DNA of 64,000 nucleotides from JAGNHN01 sp964590645 (GCA_964590645.1 CAZPYJ010000012.1:1-64000), one strand, 5' to 3'. Shown: positions 27,064 to 36,704, counted from the stretch's first letter. A program made the numbers and translations. The notes: generated by a model not told the origin, from the letters alone.

Positions 27064-27990
27064 ATGTTTCGCTTGAGTATTTTGGGAAGTAATTCAGCCA
27101 TACCGGTACGCGATCGCCTGCCTACTGCGCAAATACTCAGGATAGGCAATGCCAGTATTTTGATTGATTGCGGAGAAGGCACCCAGATGCAACTCCGGCG
27201 CTATCGCATCTCAATGCAGCGGATCAGCCATATTTTTATCAGTCATCTGCACGGCGATCATTATTTCGGACTGATCGGCCTGATCTCTACCCTGAATCTG
27301 TTGGGGCATAAGAACCCTATCCATATTTACGCCGATCCCCGTCTGGAGGCCTTAATACAGCTGCAGCTTGAGCTTTCTGATACCGTACTCAATTATCCCC
27401 TGCATTTTAACCCGATTCACCCCGATATGGATGGTCTGCTGGTGGAGAATGAAGTTTTTTCCGTAGAAGCCTTTCCCCTGAACCACCGCATTCCCACGCA
27501 CGGTTTTCTGTTTTGTGAAAAAATTTCCTCGCCCGGGATCAATGCACTGCTGCTTCAGGATTTTGATGTACAAGCATCAATGTGGGAGCATATCCGCCAG
27601 GGAGGAGATTATTCCGATGAGGCCGGGAATTTCATCCCGCATACCGCCCTGCTCAAGGAGGCTGAGCTTCCCAGGAAGTATGCTTTTGTATCGGATACGG
27701 CCTTCCTGCCGGCCCTGGCAGGGCGCGTAGGGCCGGTGGATCTGATGTACCACGAGGCTACCTTTATGAAAGACAAGGAAGCGGTTGCGGCAGAAAAATT
27801 CCACTCTACAGCGGAACAAGCCGCAATGCTGGCCAAAGATGCCGGAGCCGAACGACTGATCATCGGGCATTTTTCTGCCAGATACAAAGATGCCGAGCCA
27901 ATAGTGGCAGAGGCCAGGGCTGTTTTTCCCAATACCTGGGCAGGAATGGAAGGAGACGTATTTGATATCCCTAGACAAAAAAGACCCTGA
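27064..27990 (+). CDS. rnz: Ribonuclease Z (tRNA 3'-processing endonuclease)
   Basis: 308 residues of the ElaC/tRNase Z type of metallo-beta-lactamase fold. The metal motif SHLHGDHYFGL (HxHxDH) lies near residue 60; later ligands include the Asp in FVSDTAF and the His in IIGHFSARY. It opens with LSILGSNSAIPV, the usual RNase Z start. It cleaves the 3' trailer of tRNA precursors. Its last 29 bp overlap the ferredoxin-like gene if that gene starts at 27962. Confidence 0.94.
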   Translation: MFRLSILGSNSAIPVRDRLPTAQILRIGNASILIDCGEGTQMQLRRYRISMQRISHIFISHLHGDHYFGLIGLISTLNLLGHKNPIHIYADPRLEALIQLQLELSDTVLNYPLHFNPIHPDMDGLLVENEVFSVEAFPLNHRIPTHGFLFCEKISSPGINALLLQDFDVQASMWEHIRQGGDYSDEAGNFIPHTALLKEAELPRKYAFVSDTAFLPALAGRVGPVDLMYHEATFMKDKEAVAAEKFHSTAEQAAMLAKDAGAERLIIGHFSARYKDAEPIVAEARAVFPNTWAGMEGDVFDIPRQKRP

Positions 27991-28351
27991 GTTGGAATTT
28001 GATGGAGATATATGTATTTGCCCGCATTGTGGCCATCAACAACCGCATCAACGGGCTTTTCCCTGTTTTAGAAACACCTGTCCGCACTGCGCTGTCCCAT
28101 TGCAGAGATTACACGGCAAACAATGGATCGGCCCCTATCCGGGTCAGCCTGAGAATGCGACGCCTTCCATCCTGACCCGGCCCCCTTATGTGGAGCGGGA
28201 TGACTGCATATCCTGTGGTATATGCCTGGATGCCTGCCATTTTGATGCAGTACGTTTTCTAAATGGAAAGGCGGGCATCGAGGCGGTCAAATGCACCCTT
28301 TGCGGGGAATGCCTGACGGTCTGTCCCCGAAATGCCATCAGGAAAAGGTAG
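27962..28351 (+). CDS. Zinc-ribbon plus 2[4Fe-4S] ferredoxin-like protein
   Basis: Up to 129 residues. The N-terminal half has two CPHC pairs (ICPHCGHQQPH and NTCPHCAVPL), a likely zinc ribbon. The C-terminal half is a bacterial 2[4Fe-4S] ferredoxin with CISCGICLDACH and CTLCGECLTVCP; His replaces the usual Pro after the first motif. No ATG is available: the start is TTG at 27962, inside rnz, or TTG at 27992, right after the rnz stop. Overlap or contact with rnz implies co-transcription. Its electron partner is not evident, and the zinc-ribbon/ferredoxin combination is uncommon. Confidence 0.8.
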   Translation: MISLDKKDPELEFDGDICICPHCGHQQPHQRAFPCFRNTCPHCAVPLQRLHGKQWIGPYPGQPENATPSILTRPPYVERDDCISCGICLDACHFDAVRFLNGKAGIEAVKCTLCGECLTVCPRNAIRKR

Positions 28352-28366
28352 TCCGCTGTTCCCGGA

Positions 28367-30145
28367 TCACTCCTGCCTGGCAATGTAGTTTACCAAGCCT
28401 TTGGCATCAAAGATGCGCATCAGTTTCTCAGGGAGTGGAGCAAAGCGGAAGGTTTTTTCGCCCACGCTCACTTCGCCCTGCTCAAAGTCGATCGAAAGGC
28501 CGGCACCGGGATGATAAGCTTCAACCACTTCGGGCAGGAGGATAAAGGGCAACCCCTGGTTCACGGCAGAACGATAGAATATGCGGTTCACCGATTTAGC
28601 GATGACGGCCTTCACACCTGCATAGGCGAGGCCCACTGCCGGATGTTCACGTGAACTTCCACAACCAAAATTGGCCCCGGCTATGATGATGTCTCCGGCT
28701 TGCACCCTCTCGGCAAAACGATCATCGAAACCTTTAAAAAGATGAGGCAATATCTTTTCTGCTTCGGAAGAGTTGACACTGTATGTGAGATTACCGGCGA
28801 ACATCTGATCGGTATTCAGATTGTCAATATCGCTGTAGTTCCAGATGCCCTGACCATAGCGTTCATCCCCGGCGGGGATATCCACGGTTTTTCCCCCTTC
28901 TCTTGGATATGGAAATCTTTCCTTTCCTTTCTTATCCCTGGGATCGCTGATCATACCACGCAATGCTGAGCTGGCTACGGTGGCAGGGCTGGCCAGATAG
29001 ATTTGGCTTTCTTTGTTGCCCATCCTACCCTTAAAGTTGCGATTGGCAGTGGAGATGATATTGATGCCATCGGCCGGGATGCCCTGTCCGGTGCCCAGGC
29101 AAGGTCCGCAGCTGGTGGACAGCACGTGGGCGCCTGCCTCCATAAAAATGCGGATCAGGCCTTCTTCCATTGCCTGCAAATAAATGCTCTTGCTGGCAGG
29201 GATGACCAGCATTTGAAATCCCTCCGGAAGCTTTTTGCCTTCCAGTATATGGGCCGCTTCACGCAAATCTTCCAGACGTCCGTTGGTGCAGGTGCCGATC
29301 AAGGCTTGCTGTACCGGGGTTCCGGCCACTTCAGCAACGGCTTTCACATTGTCCACGTGGTGAGGGGCAGCCACCAGAGGGTACAAAGTGCTTAAGTCGA
29401 TATCAATGTGCCTGAGGTAATGTGCATCTTCATCCGCCCAGATGCCTTCACAATCGGTGCCCTGGACCATTCTGAGGTTGTCGTCACAGGGGAAAACCGC
29501 ATTTTTGGCTCCCATCTCGGAAGCCAGGTTGGCAATGGTCATCCGTTCCGAGATGGTTAAAGTTCCCACACCGCTTCCGTGATACTCAATTGAAAGGTAA
29601 TCTGCTCCGCTTGAACCAAGCATTCCAATGATCCAGAGCGAAAGGTCTTTGGCGTAAACCCCTTTTGGAAGCCGCCCCTCCAGCTTAATCCGGATCGAAT
29701 CCGGTACCCTGAACCAGGTCTCTCCCTGCCGCCAAAGGCCGGCTGTTTCTGTTCGGTCAATTCCAGCAGCAAAAGCATTGAAAGCCCCAGCTGTGCAAGT
29801 ATGACTATCACTGCCCACAATGATCATCCCGGGTTTGGCGTACCCGGCAAGAATTTGATGGCAGATGCCCTGGCCCACGTCGTGAAACTGAGATATCCCC
29901 TGATCTCTTACCCAGTCCCTTATTTTCTGATAATCATTGGCCAATTTAGCGCTGGTGGGAGGGGCATTGTGGTCCAATACAATGAAGACCTGCTCGGGAA
30001 ATGCAATTTTTTTCCCCTTCATTTTAAGAAAGGTTGCTGCGATACTTGCTGAGTTATCGTGCGACAACACCATATCGGGTTTCCTGAAAACAATGCTGCC
30101 TGCCCTGGCACCCAGGATTTTTTCTGCAAAGGTCATTCCTGCCAT
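28367..30145 (-). CDS. Fused aconitase / 3-isopropylmalate dehydratase-family enzyme
   Basis: 592 residues from the ATG at 30145 (a TTG at 30208 is possible but adds an unlikely leader). The large domain has the three cluster cysteines in GTCTNGR and TSCGPCLG, and VGSDSHTCTAG. The small swivel domain is fused at the C-terminus, with NFGCGSSREHP. In most isopropylmalate dehydratases these are separate LeuC and LeuD chains, so this is an aconitase-type single chain, shorter than AcnA or AcnB. It may serve as the TCA aconitase or as a homoaconitase. No leu or lys genes are adjacent to decide. Confidence 0.85.
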   Translation of the reverse strand: MAGMTFAEKILGARAGSIVFRKPDMVLSHDNSASIAATFLKMKGKKIAFPEQVFIVLDHNAPPTSAKLANDYQKIRDWVRDQGISQFHDVGQGICHQILAGYAKPGMIIVGSDSHTCTAGAFNAFAAGIDRTETAGLWRQGETWFRVPDSIRIKLEGRLPKGVYAKDLSLWIIGMLGSSGADYLSIEYHGSGVGTLTISERMTIANLASEMGAKNAVFPCDDNLRMVQGTDCEGIWADEDAHYLRHIDIDLSTLYPLVAAPHHVDNVKAVAEVAGTPVQQALIGTCTNGRLEDLREAAHILEGKKLPEGFQMLVIPASKSIYLQAMEEGLIRIFMEAGAHVLSTSCGPCLGTGQGIPADGINIISTANRNFKGRMGNKESQIYLASPATVASSALRGMISDPRDKKGKERFPYPREGGKTVDIPAGDERYGQGIWNYSDIDNLNTDQMFAGNLTYSVNSSEAEKILPHLFKGFDDRFAERVQAGDIIIAGANFGCGSSREHPAVGLAYAGVKAVIAKSVNRIFYRSAVNQGLPFILLPEVVEAYHPGAGLSIDFEQGEVSVGEKTFRFAPLPEKLMRIFDAKGLVNYIARQE

Positions 30146-30233
30146 AGCCTTTTTCTTTTGTGGAGATAATTGATGTACAAATCTGAGAGGATTTGTTTTC
30201 TCAGGCAAGGAAACAGACTTATTTGTTTTCCGC

Positions 30234-30740
30234 TCAGCCGAAGGCTTTTTGTAGCATCTTTTTTTCCTGTTTCAGCGTGGCATTCCTTCCAGCCAGCTGC
30301 ATCAGTCCGCGAATCCAGAAATGGTCGGCCTGGCTGGTTTCAGTTATGGTAAGCAAAGTATTGCGTTCTTTCTGCTCTAACTGAAAGATCCAGGTGCCTT
30401 TCAGTCCAAAGGAACTCCTCAGCATCCGGATTTCCCAATAAGCATCCTTCACGTAACGGATCAATTCAAATTCAGCGTAAGCACCCACCCGAGCAATCTC
30501 CCGCCAATGTAGCTGGCCCTGGGCAGTGGGTTGAAGAATTTCGATTTTTTCAACCTCTTTTCTGCGTTCCGGCAGCCTGTTCAGGTCGGTCAGCAGTGCA
30601 TACACTTCCGTTGGGGAGGCTTCCAGTGTGAATTGAATGCTCCCTTCCCATTTTCTGGAAGAGAAGTATGCCAGCGACCACCAGCTAATACCAAGGGTTA
30701 GAAGAAAAGCGAGAAGAATAAGTAGGAAGTGTATCATCAC
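30234..30740 (-). CDS. Membrane-anchored SRPBCC-fold protein
   Basis: 168 residues. Residues about 2-25 form one hydrophobic helix (HFLLILLAFLLTLGISWW), followed by a START/SRPBCC-like lipid- or cofactor-binding domain: SIQFTLEASPTEVYALLTDL, then ELIRYVKDAYWEIR and LLTITETSQ. It starts 6 bp after the stop of the upstream lipoprotein gene, so the two are probably co-expressed. The ligand is unknown. Confidence 0.75.
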   Translation of the reverse strand: MMIHFLLILLAFLLTLGISWWSLAYFSSRKWEGSIQFTLEASPTEVYALLTDLNRLPERRKEVEKIEILQPTAQGQLHWREIARVGAYAEFELIRYVKDAYWEIRMLRSSFGLKGTWIFQLEQKERNTLLTITETSQADHFWIRGLMQLAGRNATLKQEKKMLQKAFG

Positions 30741-30746
30741 TGCTGA

Positions 30747-31808
30747 CTAAATCCCCATTTGCCTGTCCAGCCTTTGCTGATCTGCCAGTCTTTGCTTCAG
30801 GATAGCGATATAGGCTGCTGCTTTCTTATTGTTGTATTCGGTCAGAGCCTTATTGGCCCAGATCAGGGCGGTCTCCAGATCTCCGTTTCTTTCACTGGCT
30901 ACGGCCATATTGTAACAGGCCCTCCCTGCTATCTCAGGATCAGCATTCTGCGCCTCAATCTTCCAGGTGCTGATCGCAGAATCCCAATTGCCCCTTTTGG
31001 CGTATTCCCTGGCCAACTTCATTCTGTCATTGCCTTTTTTATAATACGATCTGCTAACCGTGAGCCAATTGGGGGAGATCCTGATCGCATACTGCTGTCC
31101 GGAGAAATGCCCGGCATCATTCAGTGCCCTTCTTTTCGGGGGAAGACGGCGGAAGGCCTCCTCCGGATTGTCTCCCTGGCTGTCCCAATGTCTTTCATCG
31201 ACGTAGACATTTTCATCAATGATCCGCTTTTGTATATTGTCGTATATCCGCCAGCCTGCGTTCACCCTGATGTTCATATCAGCCAGGTATTCCGTAACCA
31301 TAACTTCACGATCATTTATCTTTCGTTTTACCCTTCTTTCTCGCCGGTCAAAGAAAATATCTGAGTCAAAACTTTCGAGTACGGCCAGGGCATCCACATT
31401 ATACTGTTTGCAGAACCTGTCCACTTCGCTCCAGGGAAGGGGAGGGGCAAATTGTTTTGTACCGGTGCCCTTCAGATTGGCTCCGTGAATAGCGACAGCA
31501 CTGAAGCGGGGTGCCTGGTTAAGATGCTCTGTAACGCCTGCTATACAGCGATCGGAGGCTTCGCGGTCAGCCATAATCGACTCTCCGGATATGAGTCCCT
31601 CCAGGATGTTTCCAAGGGTATTCCCTTTCTCGGGAAGTGAGCGGTTGATGACCCCCACCGATTGGATTTCATTAGGAAGGTCGATGCGGGCCGGAACAAG
31701 AACCTGCATCGTAGTGGAGCTTGTTTTGCAGGAGCTCAGCAAGAGAAGCAGGGTGAGTGCTGCCAGAAATGCAGCCGTGGAGTAGAGATGGGTAAGTTGC
31801 TTTTTCAT
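30747..31808 (-). CDS. Lipoprotein of the DUF6340 type with TPR-like tail
   Basis: 353 residues from the ATG at 31808. The lipoprotein signal has lipobox LLSSC. The middle domain (GVINRSLPEKG, ALAVLESFDSDI, AGWRIYDNIQKRIIDE) resembles the Bacteroidota-specific DUF6340 family. The last 100 residues form helical repeats (AREYAKRGNWDSAISTWK, NMAVASERNGDLETALIW) that look like tetratricopeptide units. Function unknown; an outer-membrane or periplasmic scaffold would fit. Confidence 0.75.
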   Translation of the reverse strand: MKKQLTHLYSTAAFLAALTLLLLLSSCKTSSTTMQVLVPARIDLPNEIQSVGVINRSLPEKGNTLGNILEGLISGESIMADREASDRCIAGVTEHLNQAPRFSAVAIHGANLKGTGTKQFAPPLPWSEVDRFCKQYNVDALAVLESFDSDIFFDRRERRVKRKINDREVMVTEYLADMNIRVNAGWRIYDNIQKRIIDENVYVDERHWDSQGDNPEEAFRRLPPKRRALNDAGHFSGQQYAIRISPNWLTVSRSYYKKGNDRMKLAREYAKRGNWDSAISTWKIEAQNADPEIAGRACYNMAVASERNGDLETALIWANKALTEYNNKKAAAYIAILKQRLADQQRLDRQMGI

Positions 31809-31862
31809 TTGGATGGGATAGAATAAGTACAAAAATAATGAGACCGGCCACAATTCCAAGAA

Positions 31863-34826
31863 CTATGCCAGAGCTGCGAACAATACTTCTACCGGATGCC
31901 AGGCTTTCCTTCCGGTCCCATCTTGTATCTGATGGCGACAGCTTGTTCCCGGCGCCACAATCAGGGTTTCGACTTCCGCTGTCCGGATGGCAGGGAAAAG
32001 GACCAGTTCACCTACCCGCATTGAAATTTGATAATGCTCTTCTTCATATCCGAAAGATCCTGCCAAACCGCAACATCCGGAAGGGATTTCCCTGACTGTA
32101 TAGTTTTCCGGGAAAGCCAAAACCTCCAAGGTAGGGGAGGTAGAAGCCAGAGCCTTTTGGTGACAATGCCCGTGCAGCAGCATCGTTTTCTGTTCAAGAT
32201 GAAATTGTTCCTTCCGAATCTTGCCTGCCTTCATCTCCCGCAATAAGAATTCTTCCAGAAGATAGGCGTGTTTTCCCATTTCCAGGGCGGCTGGTTTGAG
32301 CTTTTCCCCCACAAGCTGGGGATACTCATCTCTGAAGCTGAGAATGGCAGAAGGTTCCACACCGATCAGGGGACTTGTATCAGAAATGATATCCTGAAAG
32401 ACTTCCACATTGCGCCTGGCCAGTCTGGCGGCTTTTCTTACCAGGCCTTTTGAGAGGTAGGCCCGACCACTTTGGGGGTGGGGAACGACATTTACATAAT
32501 AACCCAGCGCATTGAGCAAAAGCACACTGGCTGAGCCAAGATGGGCATCATTATACTCGGTGAATTCATCGGCAAAAAGGTAAACGCTACCGTTGGGAAA
32601 GGCTTCAGCAGGCTGGCTTGTTTTTAGGTGCCTGCGCATCCAAAGACGAAAGCGTTGTTCTGCCAGGCGGGGCAGGCTTCGTTCCGCAGCGATACCCAAT
32701 GTCCTTTTCATTCTTCCGGAGGGCAGGGGATGGGTGGTCAGCCAATGATAGGCAGCAGGCCAGACAAAAGCAAGCCGGCTTAACGGAGCAATGTTGGCAA
32801 TCAGTCGGGTACGAAGCGGAATGCCGTTTGAATCATAGTAATGTTGAAGGAATTCTGCCTTATACTTGGCAATGTCCACATTAGAAGGGCATTCCGATTT
32901 ACAGGCTTTGCAGGAAAGGCAGAGATCCATTACATCGTATATCTCCTGATGATTATACGGATTCTGTCTGGGTGAGCGGCTGAGATATTCGCGCAGAATA
33001 TTGGCCCGGGCCCGTGTGGTGGTGTGTTCTTCGCGGGTGGCCATATAGCTGGGGCACATTGTACCTCCGGTGATTTCGGTCTTGCGGCAGTCGCCAGACC
33101 CATTACACTGTTCCGCTGCCCGGATAATGCCTTGAGTATCTGAAAAATCAAATATGGTATCCGGCTCCCGCTGTATTTGTCCGGGATCGTAGCGCAAATA
33201 CTGATGCATTGGCGGGGTATCAGTAATCTTGCCCGGATTGAAGATGCTTTCCGGGTCCCAGGTTTTCTTGACCTGCTTCAAAAGCGCATAAACTCTTTCT
33301 CCCAGCATCAGAGGAATAAACTGTCCGCGCAAGCGTCCGTCTCCGTGCTCACCACTCATCGAGCCGCGGTATTTCTTTACCAATTGAGCTGTTTCCAGGG
33401 CGATGGTGCGAAAGAGTTCGACCTGGGCAGGATCTTTCAGGTTGAGCACCGGGCGAAGGTGCAGCTCTCCTGTGGCGATGTGGGCATAATATACACAGTT
33501 CAGCCCGTGCTTGTCGAGTAAGTCCCTGAAATCCCGCATATAAGCCGGAAGCTTTTCAGGGTTTACGGCCGTATCTTCTATTACGGCCACCGGTTTGGCA
33601 TCGCCGGGTATGTTGGATAGGACTCCGAGGCCGGCTTTTCTGAGATCCCAGACACGCTTGATATCTGCTCCGAAAATGCGGGGAAAGTGGTAGCCCTTTC
33701 CGGCCTCCCGCATTGCCTTCTCCATTGTTCCGGCCAGGATCTCTATCTCATCCTGGCTATGGGCCGCAAATTCTACGATCAGAATGGCAGCCGGATCCCC
33801 TTCGATAAAGAAACGGTTTCTGCGCTGCGCCAGGTTTTTCTTTGTCTGATCCAACACGGCCTTGTCCATCAGTTCAATGGCTACCGGGCCGTGGCGCAGG
33901 GCGATCAGATTTCCTTCAAATGCATCTTCCAGGCTGTCGCAATGCACACAAACCAGGGCTTTGACTGGAGGGGGGAGGGGAAGGAGATTCAATTTGATGG
34001 CGGTGGTAAAGGCCAGGGTGCCCTCACTGCCTGCCAGAAGACGACAAAAATTAAACTCCGGTCCACCAGGACTAAAAGGACTGCATTCGAGCAACAGATC
34101 GAGGGCGTAGCCTGTGTTCCTTCGGTGTATGGTGGCTTCGGGATACTGATGACGGATCTCTTCCTGGATTTCAGGTTCCATTAAGATTTCCCTTATTTGA
34201 CGATAAATCCGGCCTTCCAGCTTATTCAAGTTGCATTTCGCTTCGAATGCTTCGGCCGACAGGGATCCGAAGCTTGCTTCCGTGCCATCGCTGAGGATGG
34301 TTTCGAGCTCAAGGGTATGATCACGCGTGCTGCCATATACCAGAGAATGAGCCCCGCAACTGTTGTTGCCTACCATCCCTCCAATCATACATCGGTTACT
34401 GGTGGACGTCTCCGGCCCGAAAAAGAGGCCGAGGCCCTGAAGGAGTTTGTTGAGTTCATCCAAAATCACGCCCGGTTCCACTTTCACCCAGCCCTCTTCT
34501 GCATTGATTTCCAGGATGCGGGTCATATAGCGCGACACATCCACGATGATGCCGTTGCCAACTACCTGCCCGGCAAGTGAGGTTCCGGCAGTGCGCGGAA
34601 TCAGTCCTATCCTCCACTCGCGGGCCACTTGAATGAGCATCCGGATATCCTCCTTATGGCGAGGCCGCGCTACCGCCAGAGGAATCTCCCTGTACACAGA
34701 AGCATCGGTTGCATAGAGCAATCTGTTGGAATAGTCGGTAAAGATTTCACCCTGAAATCCCGGACGCATTCTTTCCAAAGCCTCCAGGATGGAAGCTTGC
34801 CGGTGCAAAAGCGTTTCGTCCTGCAT
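31863..34826 (-). CDS. Fused FAD-linked dehydrogenase with Fe-S and CCG domains (D-lactate/glycolate type)
   Basis: 987 residues. The N-terminal FAD_binding_4 domain (GLIPRTAGTSLAGQ, GMVGNNSCGAHS) and GlcD-type C-terminal domain (MSGEHGDGRLRG) fill about 1-535. A 4Fe-4S segment follows (LCLSCKACKSECPSNVDI). Two CCG-type regions end the protein (HGHCHQKAL and GCCGLAGSFGYEEEHY). Joining GlcD-like and GlcF-like parts in one chain is the YdiJ/Dld-II arrangement, which oxidises D-2-hydroxyacids and passes electrons to the quinone pool. It starts 6 bp after the DUF1338 gene, so a linked 2-hydroxyacid pathway is likely; the substrate is not determined. Confidence 0.9.
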   Translation of the reverse strand: MQDETLLHRQASILEALERMRPGFQGEIFTDYSNRLLYATDASVYREIPLAVARPRHKEDIRMLIQVAREWRIGLIPRTAGTSLAGQVVGNGIIVDVSRYMTRILEINAEEGWVKVEPGVILDELNKLLQGLGLFFGPETSTSNRCMIGGMVGNNSCGAHSLVYGSTRDHTLELETILSDGTEASFGSLSAEAFEAKCNLNKLEGRIYRQIREILMEPEIQEEIRHQYPEATIHRRNTGYALDLLLECSPFSPGGPEFNFCRLLAGSEGTLAFTTAIKLNLLPLPPPVKALVCVHCDSLEDAFEGNLIALRHGPVAIELMDKAVLDQTKKNLAQRRNRFFIEGDPAAILIVEFAAHSQDEIEILAGTMEKAMREAGKGYHFPRIFGADIKRVWDLRKAGLGVLSNIPGDAKPVAVIEDTAVNPEKLPAYMRDFRDLLDKHGLNCVYYAHIATGELHLRPVLNLKDPAQVELFRTIALETAQLVKKYRGSMSGEHGDGRLRGQFIPLMLGERVYALLKQVKKTWDPESIFNPGKITDTPPMHQYLRYDPGQIQREPDTIFDFSDTQGIIRAAEQCNGSGDCRKTEITGGTMCPSYMATREEHTTTRARANILREYLSRSPRQNPYNHQEIYDVMDLCLSCKACKSECPSNVDIAKYKAEFLQHYYDSNGIPLRTRLIANIAPLSRLAFVWPAAYHWLTTHPLPSGRMKRTLGIAAERSLPRLAEQRFRLWMRRHLKTSQPAEAFPNGSVYLFADEFTEYNDAHLGSASVLLLNALGYYVNVVPHPQSGRAYLSKGLVRKAARLARRNVEVFQDIISDTSPLIGVEPSAILSFRDEYPQLVGEKLKPAALEMGKHAYLLEEFLLREMKAGKIRKEQFHLEQKTMLLHGHCHQKALASTSPTLEVLAFPENYTVREIPSGCCGLAGSFGYEEEHYQISMRVGELVLFPAIRTAEVETLIVAPGTSCRHQIQDGTGRKAWHPVEVLFAALA

Positions 34827-34832
34827 AGATAT

Positions 34833-35645
34833 TCAGCCTTTCTTATCTGAAAAATCAGTGCTTTCGAAAATCTTATCCGCTGATTTGGCTATGAAACCGG
34901 AATAAAGACGGCCATCCTGATCCGGATACCGCCGGGCAAATTCATAATAACAACCCGGAATCTCTTTTTGTCCTTCGACAAATGCCACCGGAATGAGTTC
35001 TGCCTTTATGCTGCTTTGCTCCAGCAATTCAGCAGGATTGCCTTTGATTTCTCCCCCTGCATCATTTAAACGAAATCCTTTCTCTCTTAAAAAGGCATTC
35101 ACCTTCTCCAGGCTATTCAAGCGTTTGAGGTGATTCACACTGACTGTGAAATGGTTGGCCTGAAATCCGTTCACGTACAGCCAGGCTGCGTATTCAGACT
35201 CTTCCCTGAGTTGCTCATACCCCTTCCAGGACACGCCTCCCCAGACACGGCCGGAAAAAATCAGTTCGTCGCTGTTAAGTATTTCCGCCGGAATCTTGTC
35301 CACAAGCTTTGTTGCTGTATCCCGGATATACGGGCTCACCTCAGCCAGTTTGAGTTGACTAATGAAGACACGGGGCGCCAGGGGATCGCTTTCGTGCTCA
35401 AAGTGCTTGGCAAACAATTTTTTAGCTTCAAAAACATAGGTGCCCTTTTCCTGATAGCCCGCCTGAATAAAAGACCTTGACAGGACGTCAATGTTGACCC
35501 GCGGATCGTCAAAAGTGCGGAAGGCAATGTGGTCATTAACCACCTGTTCACCGTATTCAATGAAATGTTCATAAACACGGAGCACTGCAGGGTTCTGGGT
35601 AGTGTATGCTTTCCAGAGCCTATCAAAAATGATTTCTATTTTCAT
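34833..35645 (-). CDS. DUF1338 / HglS-like 2-oxoadipate dioxygenase-family protein
   Basis: 270 residues. Conserved metal-ligand segments include NDHIAFRTFDDPR, NGFQANHFTVSVN and CYYEFARRYP. DUF1338 members related to HglS convert 2-oxoadipate to D-2-hydroxyglutarate and CO2 in D-lysine catabolism. The FAD-linked 2-hydroxyacid dehydrogenase 6 bp downstream could oxidise D-2-hydroxyglutarate, so the pair makes chemical sense. Exact substrate is inference from the family. Confidence 0.85.
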   Translation of the reverse strand: MKIEIIFDRLWKAYTTQNPAVLRVYEHFIEYGEQVVNDHIAFRTFDDPRVNIDVLSRSFIQAGYQEKGTYVFEAKKLFAKHFEHESDPLAPRVFISQLKLAEVSPYIRDTATKLVDKIPAEILNSDELIFSGRVWGGVSWKGYEQLREESEYAAWLYVNGFQANHFTVSVNHLKRLNSLEKVNAFLREKGFRLNDAGGEIKGNPAELLEQSSIKAELIPVAFVEGQKEIPGCYYEFARRYPDQDGRLYSGFIAKSADKIFESTDFSDKKG

Positions 35646-35656
35646 AACAGATTAGT

Positions 35657-36643
35657 TTAGAATATGCCAGCCAGGAACTCCTCAATGCTACAGGCACGGA
35701 TGTACTCAGATAGATCTATGTTGCTTAAGGCTTGCTTAATGGCTTCGTAATCGTGTGGGATGCCGTTGAGAACTTCTTCCAGCTCTGCCGTTTCTTTCAG
35801 GTGGAAATAATCTCCGAAAAGCTTGGACTCGCGGATAATGCCATCCTGCACCAAAAGGTTTACCTCCACGTGGCCTCCGCTTGTCTTGAATTTCCGTTGG
35901 AAATTATATTTTGGGGAGTATCCGAAGTTCCATTCCCAGGTTCCGTATTTTTTTCGGACAAGATTTCGGATGGCTGCATCATCCTCTGCGGTGATTGTAT
36001 AGGGGGTACTGTCTGCGCGGGTGGCAGTAATAAAGGCCATCAGCCGGTCGATGAAAAGGTCGATCGGGATGGGTTCGGGGAGGTGATCTGAAATATTGGT
36101 TACCCTGCTGCGAACCGACTTCACGGCTTTATCGCTGAATTTTTCCGCACTTACCTTGAGGGCGTCAGTCAGGTCTGCCATTTTGGAGGAGAAGAGCAGG
36201 GTGCCGTGGTGAAGGATTCTATCCCTGAATACGTGTTCGGCATTGCCGCTGAATTTTTTTCCTTCGATCGTCAGGTCATTCCGCCCTTCAAATCTGGCTT
36301 CAACATCGAGGCTTTGCAAAAAATCGAGGATGGGTTGGGTGAATTTGCGGAAGTCCACCAGGGTGGTGGCTTCGCCTGTGCGGATGAAAGTAAAGTTGAT
36401 GTTGCCCAGGTCGTGAAAAACAGTGCCCCCTCCGCTTAATCTCCGTATAACCTTTATCTGGTTTTCTCTGACAAAATCATAATTGATCTCGGCCAGGGTG
36501 TTCTGATGTTTTCCCACAATGATTGCATTGTGATTGCGCCAGAGCATAAAGATATCCTGGCGAAAATGCTTCATCATATACTCTTCAGCTGCAAGATTGT
36601 AGGCCGGGTCCGTTTCCTGGTTATAAATGCAGAGCATATTCAT
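35657..36643 (-). CDS. lplA: Lipoate--protein ligase
   Basis: 328 residues from the ATG at 36643; ATGs at 36637 and 36667 are alternatives. The catalytic domain (RRLSGGGTVFHDLGNINFTF) is typical of LplA, including the Arg-Arg-x-Ser-Gly-Gly-Gly loop, and a C-terminal accessory region (TWEWNFGYSPKYN) follows. It attaches lipoate to E2 and GcvH proteins. It lies 11 bp ahead of the DUF1338 gene, in the same run. Confidence 0.92.
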   Translation of the reverse strand: MNMLCIYNQETDPAYNLAAEEYMMKHFRQDIFMLWRNHNAIIVGKHQNTLAEINYDFVRENQIKVIRRLSGGGTVFHDLGNINFTFIRTGEATTLVDFRKFTQPILDFLQSLDVEARFEGRNDLTIEGKKFSGNAEHVFRDRILHHGTLLFSSKMADLTDALKVSAEKFSDKAVKSVRSRVTNISDHLPEPIPIDLFIDRLMAFITATRADSTPYTITAEDDAAIRNLVRKKYGTWEWNFGYSPKYNFQRKFKTSGGHVEVNLLVQDGIIRESKLFGDYFHLKETAELEEVLNGIPHDYEAIKQALSNIDLSEYIRACSIEEFLAGIF

Positions 36644-36704
36644 CTGATTGAAGCACAAAACTACCAAAAAGGGAAGCTTGTGAAGCGCATATCCGTCAGG
36701 AATC

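Noticed and set aside
28367..30145. LeuCD isopropylmalate dehydratase
   Set aside because: The fused large and swivel domains and lack of leuA/leuB nearby make this weaker than an aconitase-type assignment; left as family level only.
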